Both the position numbers and the translations under genes were made by a program. DNA of 64,000 nt from Pedobacter sp. KBW06 (GTDB taxonomy: Bacteria > Bacteroidota > Bacteroidia > Sphingobacteriales > Sphingobacteriaceae), in the NCBI RefSeq assembly GCF_003852525.1, contig NZ_QAJL01000006.1:311501-375500 (forward strand), read 5' to 3'. The stretch's first letter is position 1, and each line of letters starts with the position of its first letter. Below the pieces are notes generated by a model. That model saw only the letters and a list, made by a program, of their open reading frames with translations. It did no database searches and was not told where the DNA came from. Positions 8,952 through 18,709 of this stretch are shown one piece after another.

Positions 8952-9986
8952 ATGGGTAGGACGAAACTATTTGACCATATAAAAATTGACGAACATTCGT
9001 CGACACCTAAATATTTACAGCTTTCAGATGCCATCATAAATGCCATCGAATCGGGGATTTTAAAATTAGACAATGTCCTCCCCTCCATTAATGAAATCAG
9101 CTGCAGGCTCGACATGGCCAGGGACACTGTAGACAAGGGATACCGGTATCTGAAAAGTACAGGCGTGATCATTTCTGTCCCGGGGAAAGGTTTTTATGTG
9201 GCTGAGATCAAACCAAAGCGCAGATTTAAAGTACTTTTGTTATTCAACAAACTGAGTACACATAAAAAAATCATTTATGATGCTTTTATAGAAGCGCTGG
9301 ACACTGATGTTTATGTAGACTTCTATGTCTATAACAATAGCTTCATGCTGTTTAAAAGACTGCTTACAGAAAAGCAGTTGACACAGTACTCACATTTTGT
9401 GATTATCCCACACTTTATCAATGGCCATGGGTTTAACATGGAGATCATCAACGCACTGCCTAAAGAAAAGCTCATTTTAATGGATAAGCTTGTTCCTCAG
9501 GTCAGCGGAAATTACGGTGCTGTCTATGAAGACTTTGAACAGGATATTTATAATGCGCTGCAAAAAGCACTTCATGACCTTTCCAGGTATAAAACATTAA
9601 AAATCGTCTTCCCTCAAAAAAGCTATTTCCCTAATGAAATTCTGGGAGGGTTCCTGAATTTCGCACAGGAATATGCCTTTTCACATGGAATCGTTACCGA
9701 TATCATGAAGGAGCCGGTCAACCCGGGCGATGTATTTATTGTGCTGATGGAGGACGATCTGGTGCTTTTGCTGGAACGGATCGTGAATATGAAACTGAAG
9801 ATAGGCAAAGATGTCGGGGTCATCTCCTACAACGAAACCCCAATTAAGAAAATTTTGCTAAATGGTATTACTACCATTTCAACTGACTTTACCTTTATGG
9901 GAAGTACTGCTGCAAAAATGCTGATGGAAGGACCAATGGAAAAAATAGCCATCCCCTTTAAGTACACCAAAAGAAACTCTTTATAA
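8952..9986 (+). CDS. GntR-family transcriptional regulator with LacI-like ligand domain
   Basis: 344 residues. The N-terminal ~70 residues are a GntR winged helix: PKYLQLSDAIINAIESG, then LPSINEISCRLDMARDTVDKGYRYL, then a wing ending GKGFYVAE. After about residue 75 the protein becomes a two-lobed periplasmic-binding-protein-like domain (FKVLLLFNKLSTHKKIIYDAF and a C-terminal lobe with VGVISYNETP), as in LacI/GalR-type ligand sensors. This pairing is common among Bacteroidota regulators of sugar-utilisation loci. It is transcribed away from the sigma/FecR/SusCD unit and could regulate that locus, the second SusCD locus, or both. The ligand is unknown. Confidence 0.88.
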   Translation: MGRTKLFDHIKIDEHSSTPKYLQLSDAIINAIESGILKLDNVLPSINEISCRLDMARDTVDKGYRYLKSTGVIISVPGKGFYVAEIKPKRRFKVLLLFNKLSTHKKIIYDAFIEALDTDVYVDFYVYNNSFMLFKRLLTEKQLTQYSHFVIIPHFINGHGFNMEIINALPKEKLILMDKLVPQVSGNYGAVYEDFEQDIYNALQKALHDLSRYKTLKIVFPQKSYFPNEILGGFLNFAQEYAFSHGIVTDIMKEPVNPGDVFIVLMEDDLVLLLERIVNMKLKIGKDVGVISYNETPIKKILLNGITTISTDFTFMGSTAAKMLMEGPMEKIAIPFKYTKRNSL

Positions 9987-10033
9987 GGTTTATTGCCCTC
10001 CTTTCTTAGCAGGTTCCGATTCCTACAGTACAA

Positions 10034-10079
10034 AACCTGAAAGCCTCAACTTCTAAGGGAATGTTGAGGCTTTCAGGTT
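10034..10079. terminator. Long convergent terminator hairpin
   Basis: A perfect 17-bp inverted repeat (left arm AACCTGAAAGCCTCAAC) with a 12-nt loop lies between the converging GntR gene and the minus-strand lipoprotein operon. The minus-strand 3' flank reads TTTTGTACTG, which suits termination of the SusCD-2 operon. It may serve both directions. Confidence 0.7.
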
Positions 10080-10107
10080 AAAGCTATTGCATTGAAATGA
10101 GCTGCTC

Positions 10108-11214
10108 TTAATTATAGGGAATGTAAAGTGTGATCTCCCCCAGAACGGTGTAAGACTGAGGGCCCGATACTCCGACAACTTTAAAATACCTTGCTGCTGA
10201 AGGGTCGGTCATCGTAAATAGCTGCTGATCATTAATTTTCCGGTTAAAGTCAAATACCCCCTGATTGATCCAGTTCACATTATCCGTACTGGTAAAGAAC
10301 TGCAGCTTATCCGGAGCTCTGTCGTCATCTTTCATCCTCCAGATGCCTAGCTTTTTAATGGAACGCAATGCCCCAATATCTATTGTACAGTGGTGAGGAT
10401 ACCTCGAGCTGCCGGCATTGGTATGCCAGCGGGTGCCTGCATTATCGTCAATAAAATTAGTCACTTTGTTTTCATCTCCGGGATGCTGAGAGGAAAAATC
10501 AATAATCTTCCATTCCGATTTATCCAACAGGAGTTCTTTGGTACTGACGTATGGGGTATAAAAGAAATCTATTCCTGTGGTATCCGGCAGGAAGAGGGTT
10601 CTATACCTGAATTGTGTGCCCACCTTATAATCATCGACGTTAAACTCGCTGATGTTTACCCGAACCCTTTTGGTCGTTAACTGCCCGCTGTTATTGGTGT
10701 ATTCGATCTCTGTTGCGTATGCGCCAGTCGCGATATCGGCTGCTTCCCAGGTCGTAAACAACTTATTGCTCGTCTTTAAAAGCGCAGCTTTCAGTGGCCG
10801 CAGCAATAACCTGTCCTGATAGGCATCTCCATATATTGCCCCTGGAACTTCTACGGGTACGGAAGAGTTTCCGGCCAGGTCGTAAGTCTTGATGATGAAA
10901 GTATAAAAGTTCTCCGGTAGATTATTGAACATATAACTGATCGTATCTTTCTCATTGGAGATGGGAATTTCTACGGAATCAGCATAATTGTTCCAGTAAA
11001 TCTTTGCTTTAACTGTTTTGGGATCTGCATTTCTAAGCCAGTAAAGCCTGCCTCTTTTGTTTCCGGCCTGAAACCTGGCCCCGTTTGCCCTTCCGGGATA
11101 ATATTTACCACCGGGAACAACAAATTGTTTGTAAGTGCTGTCCATCTTTTTACATCCGGAAGAAAAGGCACATCCGGCGAGCAGGAGGAATACATAGTAA
11201 AATCTGGTTTTCAT
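10108..11214 (-). CDS. Surface lipoprotein: DUF4998-like region plus C-terminal F5/8 type C (discoidin-like) domain
   Basis: 368 residues with a lipoprotein signal (lipobox around FSSGCKKMD). Residues about 30-230 resemble the DUF4998 type of Bacteroidota uptake loci. The C-terminal ~140 residues look like a discoidin/F5/8 type C carbohydrate-binding module: NKVTNFIDDNAGTRWHT, CTIDIGALRSIKKLGIW, FFTSTDNVNWINQG, then an AARYFKVVG strand. It is the last gene of the SusC, SusD, DUF4959-like series, 24 bases after the previous stop. It is probably a surface glycan-binding protein that helps the SusCD-2 channel. No catalytic residues are evident. The DUF assignment is by resemblance only. Confidence 0.75.
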   Translation of the reverse strand: MKTRFYYVFLLLAGCAFSSGCKKMDSTYKQFVVPGGKYYPGRANGARFQAGNKRGRLYWLRNADPKTVKAKIYWNNYADSVEIPISNEKDTISYMFNNLPENFYTFIIKTYDLAGNSSVPVEVPGAIYGDAYQDRLLLRPLKAALLKTSNKLFTTWEAADIATGAYATEIEYTNNSGQLTTKRVRVNISEFNVDDYKVGTQFRYRTLFLPDTTGIDFFYTPYVSTKELLLDKSEWKIIDFSSQHPGDENKVTNFIDDNAGTRWHTNAGSSRYPHHCTIDIGALRSIKKLGIWRMKDDDRAPDKLQFFTSTDNVNWINQGVFDFNRKINDQQLFTMTDPSAARYFKVVGVSGPQSYTVLGEITLYIPYN

Positions 11215-11238
11215 TTGAATATTTTAAGTTAGGCCCAT

Positions 11239-12414
11239 TTATAATTTTCCCCAGAAACTCAGTTCTGCGATGGTAATCTGTGCTCCGCCGCCATAGGTCT
11301 CCAGTGTCTTGAAACGCAGGTATCTATAAGCAAGCGGGATCTCCTCTAGGTCAAAATCTTCCCCCTGTGTATGACCATAATTGTTGTCTTCCGCAGTTGC
11401 TCTGCCCAATGGTAATCCCGAAGGTTTGAAGGATTTAAATGTTCCCAGGAGTTTCCAGTTGGTAAATGCCCCATCCAATCCCGGATCATTTGTGCCCCAT
11501 AATTCAAACCTTTTCACATTGGCACCGGTATAGGTATAATCCGGGTGCCGCTGATGCATTTTCATCCTGCTGATGACCACGGCTCGTCCAAGATCGAAGG
11601 TAAACCATTGCGGCGTGCTGGTATTGTGACGTGAAGCAAATACACCATTGTCTACTTTATCATCCCACATCCGGTCCATCGGATATTGTGATTCTACAGG
11701 TTCGTACTCATCTGTCGGAAGTTTCAGTGCTTTAAACGGCTTGGGAACTTTCTGTTCAAATAAAGGGGCTATGGTTTTGACCAGGCTTTCGGATTTATTA
11801 TTCCACCTGTCTCTCAGGTAAACCGAAAACTTCTTCGGTGCAGACGTTAAGCCCCTCACCGCAAAAGTACCTGCAACAGTCTTGGTATAAAAAGTCTGAA
11901 CCGGCAATAAAACGTCATTCCCAACTGTGTCTGCCATCACTACTATCGCCATGTTGGCAGCGAATTCATTCTTAAATTTGATTTTTATCCCCCCAAAGCC
12001 CGGCTCCATAACCAGCTCTTTAAATGAGCTTTCTATTGGCGGCGTGAGCGGCGTGACTTTCACTTCTACCGGTGCGGAGGCTTTTTCATTTTTGCCTATA
12101 CTGTAAACCTTAACCGTATACTCCCTGGTATCGCCAAAGCCCTCCAGCTTAAGGCTATCCGTATAAAACGATGATTTACCCTCCCTAAACACTCCTGGCT
12201 GGATTTCGTAAACCGCCTTTACATAAGAAAGGTTTGGGTCTGCCGGCAATTTATAAGTCAGTATTGCCCCTCCGGGTTTGCTTTCAGATTTGATGCTATA
12301 CACCTGCGCCGGTGCTGCTGCATTGGGATCAAGATGATCCAGCCTGTCTTCGGTTTTACATTGCAGCAGAAGCAAAGACAGGCATCCTGCGATTAAATAC
12401 ATTAGTTTTTTCAT
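11239..12414 (-). CDS. Surface lipoprotein of the DUF4959/DUF5126/DUF5000 type
   Basis: 391 residues with a lipoprotein signal peptide (hydrophobic LSLLLLQC followed by KTEDRL). Two fibronectin-like beta regions follow (about residues 30-120 and 125-230). The last third is discoidin-like: RMWDDKVDNGVFAS, WFTFDLGRAVVISRMKMHQR, FELWGTNDPG, then YRYLRFKTLE. The three-part layout matches the DUF4959-DUF5126-DUF5000 proteins that usually follow SusD in Bacteroidota polysaccharide-utilisation loci. The function is not proven, but glycan or nutrient binding on the cell surface is likely. It is co-transcribed with SusD (15-base gap) and with the F5/8C lipoprotein downstream. Confidence 0.8.
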   Translation of the reverse strand: MKKLMYLIAGCLSLLLLQCKTEDRLDHLDPNAAAPAQVYSIKSESKPGGAILTYKLPADPNLSYVKAVYEIQPGVFREGKSSFYTDSLKLEGFGDTREYTVKVYSIGKNEKASAPVEVKVTPLTPPIESSFKELVMEPGFGGIKIKFKNEFAANMAIVVMADTVGNDVLLPVQTFYTKTVAGTFAVRGLTSAPKKFSVYLRDRWNNKSESLVKTIAPLFEQKVPKPFKALKLPTDEYEPVESQYPMDRMWDDKVDNGVFASRHNTSTPQWFTFDLGRAVVISRMKMHQRHPDYTYTGANVKRFELWGTNDPGLDGAFTNWKLLGTFKSFKPSGLPLGRATAEDNNYGHTQGEDFDLEEIPLAYRYLRFKTLETYGGGAQITIAELSFWGKL

Positions 12415-12429
12415 TTTTCTGATTTTACG

Positions 12430-14352
12430 TTACCAACCAATATTCTGTACCAGATTTTTATTAATTAACAGGTCCCGGTCCCGGATTGGCCAGAAATAAT
12501 CCTTCACACTAAAGTTCTGCACAAACATCACCCTTCTGCGGTAATAATAGTCCGGATTAGACTGTTCTATATCCCAGCCCTGTATCGGCTTCCTATATTC
12601 GGCAACTGCCTCTTTCCACCTCCTGATGTCCCAGAAACGGGCTCCTTCAAAAGCCATTTCAATGAGCTGCTCCTGGTGAATGATCTGGCGCATCCCCGTT
12701 TGGGAAGTATATTTTGAGGGGTTGGTGGAGTAGTTATCCCATGAAAACTCCACCGTCGGAAGTTTGGCACGTTCCCTTACCGCATTGATGTATTTGAACA
12801 TCTGGGTTCTATCTCCATTGGCTTCATTTAATGCCTCGGCATAAAGCAGGAACAACTGGGCCAGCCGGATGATTGGCCAGGGATATTCAGTTACCTTGTA
12901 ATCGTTTACGCTACTTCCCTGTACGTTTTCCCAGTGCACATATTTCTTCACATAATAGCCTGTTGGCGATCCGTAATCGGCCTCCACTTTTCCATTCGGC
13001 TGTCCTTTTCTTGAAGAGACAAAAAAGAGAGAATTTGGATCAGCATCATTCTCCGATCCCTGTCCATACCAGACCCCACCGTCAAAACCAAGGTTAGCAT
13101 AAAAACGGGGTTCTCTGTCAAAATTCAAGGCAGAAGTCACATAGTCTTTCCTGATGTACCGTTCCTCTTTTGCAGTTGCAGTACGCAGCAATAAATTGCC
13201 GGTATTCCAGGTCTTGTCTTCGTTTATAGGAACCCCTTTGTCTGAGTAGAACATTTCTGCGATTTTAATGGGTGGCGCCAGTTCGGAGATGATCCTTGGA
13301 TTGTCCAGATAGCGGTGATCTACTTTTACCGCGGCCACTTTCTGGATCAGGTTGGAGATGCTTTGGGTATTGGCCCAAATGATTTCCTCATTCCATCGCT
13401 CTGCAAAGGCGTTTCTGATGCTCAGTCCCGTTCTGGTAGAATCCGAAAGCTTAAACCTTGGAACCGGCGGATTAAATTTATACAGTTTATTCCCTGCCAA
13501 TTCGCAGATGTCGATTGCTTCTTTACAGGCAGCTGCCGCCAGCGTCCATTTCTCCAAAGACACTGCAGGATTAAACAGGGCTGTGCCGTCCAGGTTTTTC
13601 AGGGAAGTCAGGTCTGTGTTCCCATTAAAAAGCGGACTTGCAGCGGTGACCAATACTTTTGCTTTTAATGCATAGGCCACAGGCTGAGTAATCCGTCCCA
13701 GCATTTTATTCCGGTTTCCAACGGCCTTTGGCAGGTCTGCTTTTGCCTCATCCAGGAGGCTGACAATATATTTAAAGCAAGTATCTACCGGAGCTCTCGG
13801 CACTTTGGTATTTTCAATGACTTCGTCGATTTTAAAGTTTTCTTTTAATAGTGGAATCGGGCCGTACATTCTGACCAGGTAAAAATGATAGTAAGCTTTC
13901 AGCGTTTTTACTTCCGCAATCCATTCCAGTTTCTCCAGTTCGGTGAGGTCGGGTACTTTTCCAACATTTTCCAGAAACACATTACAATCTCTGATGGCGC
14001 GGTACATATCGCCCCAATAAAAACCTACGATCGGATCTACCGTTGCCTGTCCTCCCCTTGCCAATCCATCAAAAATATAATGGTTAAATTCAGGCCGGCC
14101 GGATTGGTAAAGTGCCCAAATTTCATCCCCTCCAAGGATGGCCGGGTCGGCACCCAGGTTTCCATCCCTGGGCATGTAAGAATAGCAGGTGTATAAATAC
14201 TTTTCTGCTTCGGTGCGCATCGCGAAGGCGTGGTCTATGGTAGGGATATTATCAGGGATCACATCCAGGTACTTTTTACAAGAACTGATCATAAAAAGTA
14301 CCGCAAGAACCGTGATGATGAGGATCCGGCTTTCTTTTTTAATATTTCGCAT
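12430..14352 (-). CDS. SusD/RagB-family lipoprotein (second locus)
   Basis: 640 residues, longer than the SusD of the first locus. The signal ends in a lipobox (FMISSCKKYLDVIPD), followed by the usual N-terminal helices with MYRAIRDCNVFLEN and LKAYYHFYLVRMYGPIPLL. The C-terminal SusD block is present: WPIIRLAQLFLLYAEALNEANG, then EQLIEMAFEGARFWDIRRWK. It binds substrate at the outer face of the partner SusC. It lies 15 bases after the SusC stop and is followed by two accessory binding lipoproteins. Large SusD proteins with DUF4959-type neighbours are typical of glycan-uptake loci. The specific glycan cannot be read. Confidence 0.93.
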   Translation of the reverse strand: MRNIKKESRILIITVLAVLFMISSCKKYLDVIPDNIPTIDHAFAMRTEAEKYLYTCYSYMPRDGNLGADPAILGGDEIWALYQSGRPEFNHYIFDGLARGGQATVDPIVGFYWGDMYRAIRDCNVFLENVGKVPDLTELEKLEWIAEVKTLKAYYHFYLVRMYGPIPLLKENFKIDEVIENTKVPRAPVDTCFKYIVSLLDEAKADLPKAVGNRNKMLGRITQPVAYALKAKVLVTAASPLFNGNTDLTSLKNLDGTALFNPAVSLEKWTLAAAACKEAIDICELAGNKLYKFNPPVPRFKLSDSTRTGLSIRNAFAERWNEEIIWANTQSISNLIQKVAAVKVDHRYLDNPRIISELAPPIKIAEMFYSDKGVPINEDKTWNTGNLLLRTATAKEERYIRKDYVTSALNFDREPRFYANLGFDGGVWYGQGSENDADPNSLFFVSSRKGQPNGKVEADYGSPTGYYVKKYVHWENVQGSSVNDYKVTEYPWPIIRLAQLFLLYAEALNEANGDRTQMFKYINAVRERAKLPTVEFSWDNYSTNPSKYTSQTGMRQIIHQEQLIEMAFEGARFWDIRRWKEAVAEYRKPIQGWDIEQSNPDYYYRRRVMFVQNFSVKDYFWPIRDRDLLINKNLVQNIGW

Positions 14353-14367
14353 GACTAAAAATTTAAA

Positions 14368-17300
14368 TTAATTAAAGGTGATGTTTAAGCCAAGGTTGAA
14401 AACCTTTTGAATCGGGTAGCCCAGTCCATTTCCTGACATCTCCGCATCCCACATTTTAAACTTGCTCAATATGAACAGATTGGTTCCGCTGGCATAGAGT
14501 CTGAAGTTGGAGACCCTGATTCTTTCCAGGAATTTCTTTGAAAAAGTATAGCCCAGTTCCACCTGTTTTAGTCGCAGGAAAGCTCCGTTTCTCATAAACC
14601 AGGTGCTTTGGTTATTGTTGTTGGCATTTAACGTTGGACTTAACCTTGGCCATATCGCATAAATATTTCTGTTGTCCTCAGACCAATGGCTATCCGCATA
14701 AGCTTTCAAAAGCTGGGTTTGATTATTAAAAGGTGAGGTAGCGCCCTGATCTATCCAGAAAGACTGATTGGAAGAGCCTTGTGCAAAAGCTGAAATGTCA
14801 AACTTTTTGTAGCTGAAAGAGAAGCCAAAGCCATAGATGATTTCCGGAACTGTCGGACTACCTATAGGCACCTTATCCGCTTCATTCACCTTCCCATCGC
14901 CGTTTACATCCAGGTATTTGATGTCTCCACCGCCATACTTCCCTACAAACTCCTGTTTAGGAGAATTCAGTGCATCATTATCGTCGATAAACAGCCGTTC
15001 CGCAATGTATCCGTATTCCTGCCGGATCGACTGCCCGATTCTTGACCTGTAGAATTCCGGGTAATTCGGCTCCTCAAAAGCGACAAATTTACTTTTCGCA
15101 TAAGTCATGTTCCCTCTTACGGAGATCCACATGTCTTTATTCCAGCTGTGCTGCATGTCGAGGGAAAGGTCAATCCCGTTTCCTTTGGCTTTTCCAAGAT
15201 TCGCCTTTGGTACTGCAGATAAACCAACATTACTCGGAATGGCCGAGCGATCCATTAAGATCTTGTCCCTGTTTTCAGTATAATATTCCAGGATCAAATT
15301 GGCTTTTCCAAACAAACTCAGCTCCATCGCAATGTTTTGCTTCTTCGATACTTCCCAGGTAATCTCATTATTGGCATACCTCCGGATCTGCACCCCAGGC
15401 CTGAATTCGTCCAGGTCCCTTCCAAATCTCGCCCCCCGGTCGTTGTTATTTAAATCCACATTCGACAGGTAGAAAAAGCGGTCTCTTTCATCCCCTATCT
15501 GATCATTTCCGACCAGTCCATAGGTGTACCGAAAGCGAAGGTTCGTGATGACCTTTTTTAGAGGCTCAAAAAAACGTTCATTAGAGACACTCCAGGCCAT
15601 ACCCGCGGAAGGAAAGAATCCATAGCGTTTGGATTGAGAGAAACGTTCGGAACCGTTGTATCCAAAATTAAATTCTGCGAAATAACGTCTGTCAAATGCA
15701 TAGGTAGCACGACCGGACAGGCCCAGATTTCTAAAGGGAAGCGATTGCTGGAGGTCTCCGGCATTGGCATTCAGGCTTTCCCTGGTAATGAAAACCAACA
15801 GGCCGCTAACGCTATGTTTCGCTCCAAAAGCAGCATTATAATTTAACATAGATTGTGTATCGAAAGTAGACCTGAGGTCCTTACCTCCCTGTTCAAAACC
15901 TAAGTATTCTGTACCGTTCTCATTGATTTTGGAAATCTGATATTTATCGGTAATGCTGTCATAACCTGCCAGCTGATAATAGAACGGATCATATCCTCTG
16001 CGGTATCCGAAAGAAGCAGTCCGGGTTAAATTGACCATAGACCTGACTGACAGGCCCTTCAAAATCGCATCCAAGCCCTGTTTAACTTCAAACTGCGCCA
16101 GCATTTGCGACCTGGATTCATCTTTATACCCCCGCACCAGATCTACATATGGATTTAAATAGGCATTATCCTTACCATAATTTCCAAACATGATGTGTTT
16201 GACAAACCTGTTCTGATCATCTGCAGGATAGTAAGCAGGAAATAGTACGGGATTAGAGCGGACTACCCTTCTGTACATTTCCTCTCCCCCTTCGAGCGGG
16301 CCGTTATAATCGTCAAAATTGCCACTTAACCGAACAATCAGTTCTGTAGATTTGGTCAGATCGATATTTACATTGGAACGTAAGGTATAGCTTTTAAGGT
16401 CGATGTTATTGTTGAAATTATTCTTATTGTCGACCTTGAGTACACCATTGTCTTTATTATAGGCACCGGACACAAAATACCGGGCCACCGTTCCCCCTCC
16501 GCTCACACTCAGGTTATAACGCTGGTTAATCGCATAGTCCTTAAACAACAGCTTTCTCCAGTCGTTGGCGGGATACACCAATGGGTTCTTACCGGCCAGC
16601 GTATTGGCAATTTTTTCGTCCGTATACAACAGCGTTCCCAGGGGATCTCTGGTTGAAATGGCTTCATTTGCCAGTTTCATATACGTAACCGGATCAGCAA
16701 ATTTCACATCACTGGTGGAAGTTGAAGCTGAACTTTCTGCACGGAATGAAATCTTGGCCTTCCCTGCAACCCCTTGTTTTGTTGTCACCAATATTACCCC
16801 ATTTGCGCCCCTGGCACCATAAAGCGCCGTTGCCGTCGCGTCTTTCATAATGGAAAATGTAGCGATATCATCCGGCTGTAACCTGGCCAGGTCTGTGGTA
16901 CTCAATTCTATGGCATCGATTAAAATCAGGGGTTTGGTATTGTTGCCGAAGGTGGTAATCCCACGGATAAAGAAATCGGCATTGTCTCTGCCCGGCTCTC
17001 CGCTTCTCTGATAGGCAATCATTCCTGCCACTCTGCCCGCTAAAGATGTGGTCAGATTACTGGAAGGTATTTTAAGGTCGCCCGGTTTTACTGTAGTGAT
17101 AGAACCGATCACACTTTCCTTTTTTTGCACACCAAAGGCAACGACAGCGACTTCCTCGAGTTCTTTTTTGGGATCGGGTAAAAGTTTCACGTCTATTACT
17201 TTCTTTTCTCCGACGGTTATTTTCTGGCTCAGGTAACCAATAAAAGAAAATACCAGAATTTCTGAATCGTTGTTGCTTTGTATCGTATACTTTCCATCAG

Positions 17301-17487
17301 AATTGGTTACGGCACCTCTCTGGCTTCCCTCGATCTTAACCGTAACACCAGGAAGGCCCAGCCCCGACTCATCGTAGACCGTACCCGTTATGATCCGCTG
17401 TGTGGGATTCCAGAGACCAGAAATCCTTTTAGCAGAAACTTGAGTACTCAGCAAAAGGGACACCATGAGCATCAATATTATTCTCAT
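14368..17487 (-). CDS. SusC/RagA-family TonB-linked transporter (second locus)
   Basis: 1039 residues. Signal peptide (residues 1-19, ending VSAK), a short linker, then the carboxypeptidase-regulatory-like domain from RIITGTVYDESGLGLPG to about residue 110. The SusC motif follows (EVAVVAFGVQKKESVIGS), then the plug with PLILIDAIE and GARGANGVILVTTK, then the barrel ending in FNLGLNITFN. It lacks an STN domain, so it is not expected to signal to a FecR protein. It heads a four-gene minus-strand operon of SusC, SusD and two lipoproteins that ends at the 10034-10079 hairpin. The divergent neighbour is the DUF1349 gene across a 393-base region. Confidence 0.93.
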   Translation of the reverse strand: MRIILMLMVSLLLSTQVSAKRISGLWNPTQRIITGTVYDESGLGLPGVTVKIEGSQRGAVTNSDGKYTIQSNNDSEILVFSFIGYLSQKITVGEKKVIDVKLLPDPKKELEEVAVVAFGVQKKESVIGSITTVKPGDLKIPSSNLTTSLAGRVAGMIAYQRSGEPGRDNADFFIRGITTFGNNTKPLILIDAIELSTTDLARLQPDDIATFSIMKDATATALYGARGANGVILVTTKQGVAGKAKISFRAESSASTSTSDVKFADPVTYMKLANEAISTRDPLGTLLYTDEKIANTLAGKNPLVYPANDWRKLLFKDYAINQRYNLSVSGGGTVARYFVSGAYNKDNGVLKVDNKNNFNNNIDLKSYTLRSNVNIDLTKSTELIVRLSGNFDDYNGPLEGGEEMYRRVVRSNPVLFPAYYPADDQNRFVKHIMFGNYGKDNAYLNPYVDLVRGYKDESRSQMLAQFEVKQGLDAILKGLSVRSMVNLTRTASFGYRRGYDPFYYQLAGYDSITDKYQISKINENGTEYLGFEQGGKDLRSTFDTQSMLNYNAAFGAKHSVSGLLVFITRESLNANAGDLQQSLPFRNLGLSGRATYAFDRRYFAEFNFGYNGSERFSQSKRYGFFPSAGMAWSVSNERFFEPLKKVITNLRFRYTYGLVGNDQIGDERDRFFYLSNVDLNNNDRGARFGRDLDEFRPGVQIRRYANNEITWEVSKKQNIAMELSLFGKANLILEYYTENRDKILMDRSAIPSNVGLSAVPKANLGKAKGNGIDLSLDMQHSWNKDMWISVRGNMTYAKSKFVAFEEPNYPEFYRSRIGQSIRQEYGYIAERLFIDDNDALNSPKQEFVGKYGGGDIKYLDVNGDGKVNEADKVPIGSPTVPEIIYGFGFSFSYKKFDISAFAQGSSNQSFWIDQGATSPFNNQTQLLKAYADSHWSEDNRNIYAIWPRLSPTLNANNNNQSTWFMRNGAFLRLKQVELGYTFSKKFLERIRVSNFRLYASGTNLFILSKFKMWDAEMSGNGLGYPIQKVFNLGLNITFN

Positions 17488-17880
17488 ATTTATATTTTTT
17501 TTAAACGTTAATGGATTGGGGGGCAGGTCAAATGATCGGAAGAAAATTCGCGCCCCTCAGATTTGGGAGGTTCAATAAGGTCAGGTACTACTTATTTCAT
17601 AAACACACTCCTTCCTTTGAAAAGATTTGCATTACACATTCGGATACTTGATTGGTTTATATTTAGTTGGTTGTACAATGATATCCCAAACCCCCAGTTT
17701 CGGCAACAGGTACAGTTCTGCTCCAAATGATCAGCGTGAGTCCTCCCTTTCGCCTGTTTTCCGGGAATGGAGGGACCAGACCAGGATGATTATGGTTATT
17801 AATCAGTATTGCAGCGCCATGGACCACAATCTAGATTTGCGGAGTAAATATGACATATGGTTATTAACTCAAAACAACAA
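17488..17880. other. Divergent intergenic region between SusC-2 and DUF1349 gene
   Basis: 393 bases with no convincing ORF. The small open frame at 17627-17884 has no protein-like features and overlaps the DUF1349 start. The region should hold the promoter of the minus-strand SusCD-2 operon, but no clear box was found for it. The plus-strand promoter for DUF1349 is listed separately. Confidence 0.5.
17808..17839 (+). promoter_or_regulatory. Predicted Bacteroidota-type promoter for the DUF1349 gene
   Basis: A -33-like ATTG at 17808-17811 and a full TAnnTTTG -7 box (TAGATTTG, 17832-17839) are separated by 20 bases. The ATG is 41 bases downstream. Spacing and sequence fit the sigma-ABfr consensus of Bacteroidota. 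Confidence 0.5.
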
Positions 17881-18534
17881 ATGAAAAAGATTATTTTAAG
17901 TGTAGTAATGTTCGCAATGGCGCAGGGGGGCTTTGCACAACGTCTGGAAAAGATGCAGTGGTTTAACGAGCCCCAAAAATGGGAGATTAAAGACAATACC
18001 CTGAATATGTTTGTCACCCCTCAGAGCGACTATTGGAGAATTTCACATTATGGCTTTACGGTTGATGATGCGCCATTTTATTACAGCACCTACGGAGGCG
18101 AGTTTGAAGTAAAGGTGAAGATTACCGGGAATTATAAAAACCGTTTCGATCAGATGGGTTTAATGTTACGTACGGACCATGAAAATTACATCAAAGCGGG
18201 AATTGAATTTGTAGATGGGAAATACAACCTAAGTACCGTAGTGACCCATAAGACGAGTGACTGGAGCGTAATCACACTGGATAAAGCACCTGAATTTATA
18301 TGGATAAAAGCGGTAAGAAGACTGGATGCTGTTGAAATATTTTATTCTTATGATGATAAAACCTATACCATGATGCGGAACGCCTACCTGCAGGACAACA
18401 GACCGGTAATGGTTGGCTTTATGGCGGCTAGTCCCGATGGAGTTGGGTTCAATGCCAAATTTGAAGGCTTTGCAGTAAAACAACTGGCCGATCAGAGAAG
18501 GTTAGAGTGGCTGAAGAAAAATGCCAATCGATAA
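17881..18534 (+). CDS. Exported DUF1349 (concanavalin-like) protein
   Basis: 217 residues from the ATG at 17881, which begins a clear signal peptide (MKKIILSVVMFAMAQGG then FAQ). The upstream in-frame Met is rejected because the predicted promoter and signal peptide both favour this start. The mature protein has the DUF1349 pattern: DYWRISHYGFTVDDAPFYY, EVKVKITGNYKNRFDQMGLML, YIKAGIEFVDGKYNLSTVVT, then WSVITL and an IKAVRR strand. It is a beta-sandwich related to concanavalin-like lectins. Function is unknown; sugar or cell-wall binding is possible. It is monocistronic, with a promoter box before it and a hairpin after it. Confidence 0.85.
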   Translation: MKKIILSVVMFAMAQGGFAQRLEKMQWFNEPQKWEIKDNTLNMFVTPQSDYWRISHYGFTVDDAPFYYSTYGGEFEVKVKITGNYKNRFDQMGLMLRTDHENYIKAGIEFVDGKYNLSTVVTHKTSDWSVITLDKAPEFIWIKAVRRLDAVEIFYSYDDKTYTMMRNAYLQDNRPVMVGFMAASPDGVGFNAKFEGFAVKQLADQRRLEWLKKNANR

Positions 18535-18562
18535 GATTTCAAGTATAAGACAAAACAAGCTT

Positions 18563-18586
18563 TTGCTCCTCAGTTTTGAGGAGCAA
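18563..18586 (+). terminator. Terminator hairpin after DUF1349 gene
   Basis: A perfect 10-bp stem (TTGCTCCTCA / TGAGGAGCAA) around a GTTT loop, 28 bases after the stop. It is followed by TGCTTATT, so the T tract is weak. Confidence 0.55.
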
Positions 18587-18709
18587 TGCTTATTCGGGCC
18601 CGAAGATTAATCCGGGAAAGATTATTTTCCGGGATTCACCGCAGAGCAAATTCCAGCCCTTACTATAATAAAGGTGGCAGGGAATGAATTCTGAACATGC
18701 AACACCGCC

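Noticed and set aside
17627-17884. Small plus-strand ORF of 85 codons in the SusC-2/DUF1349 gap
   Set aside because: No protein-like composition or start signal, and it covers the predicted DUF1349 promoter.
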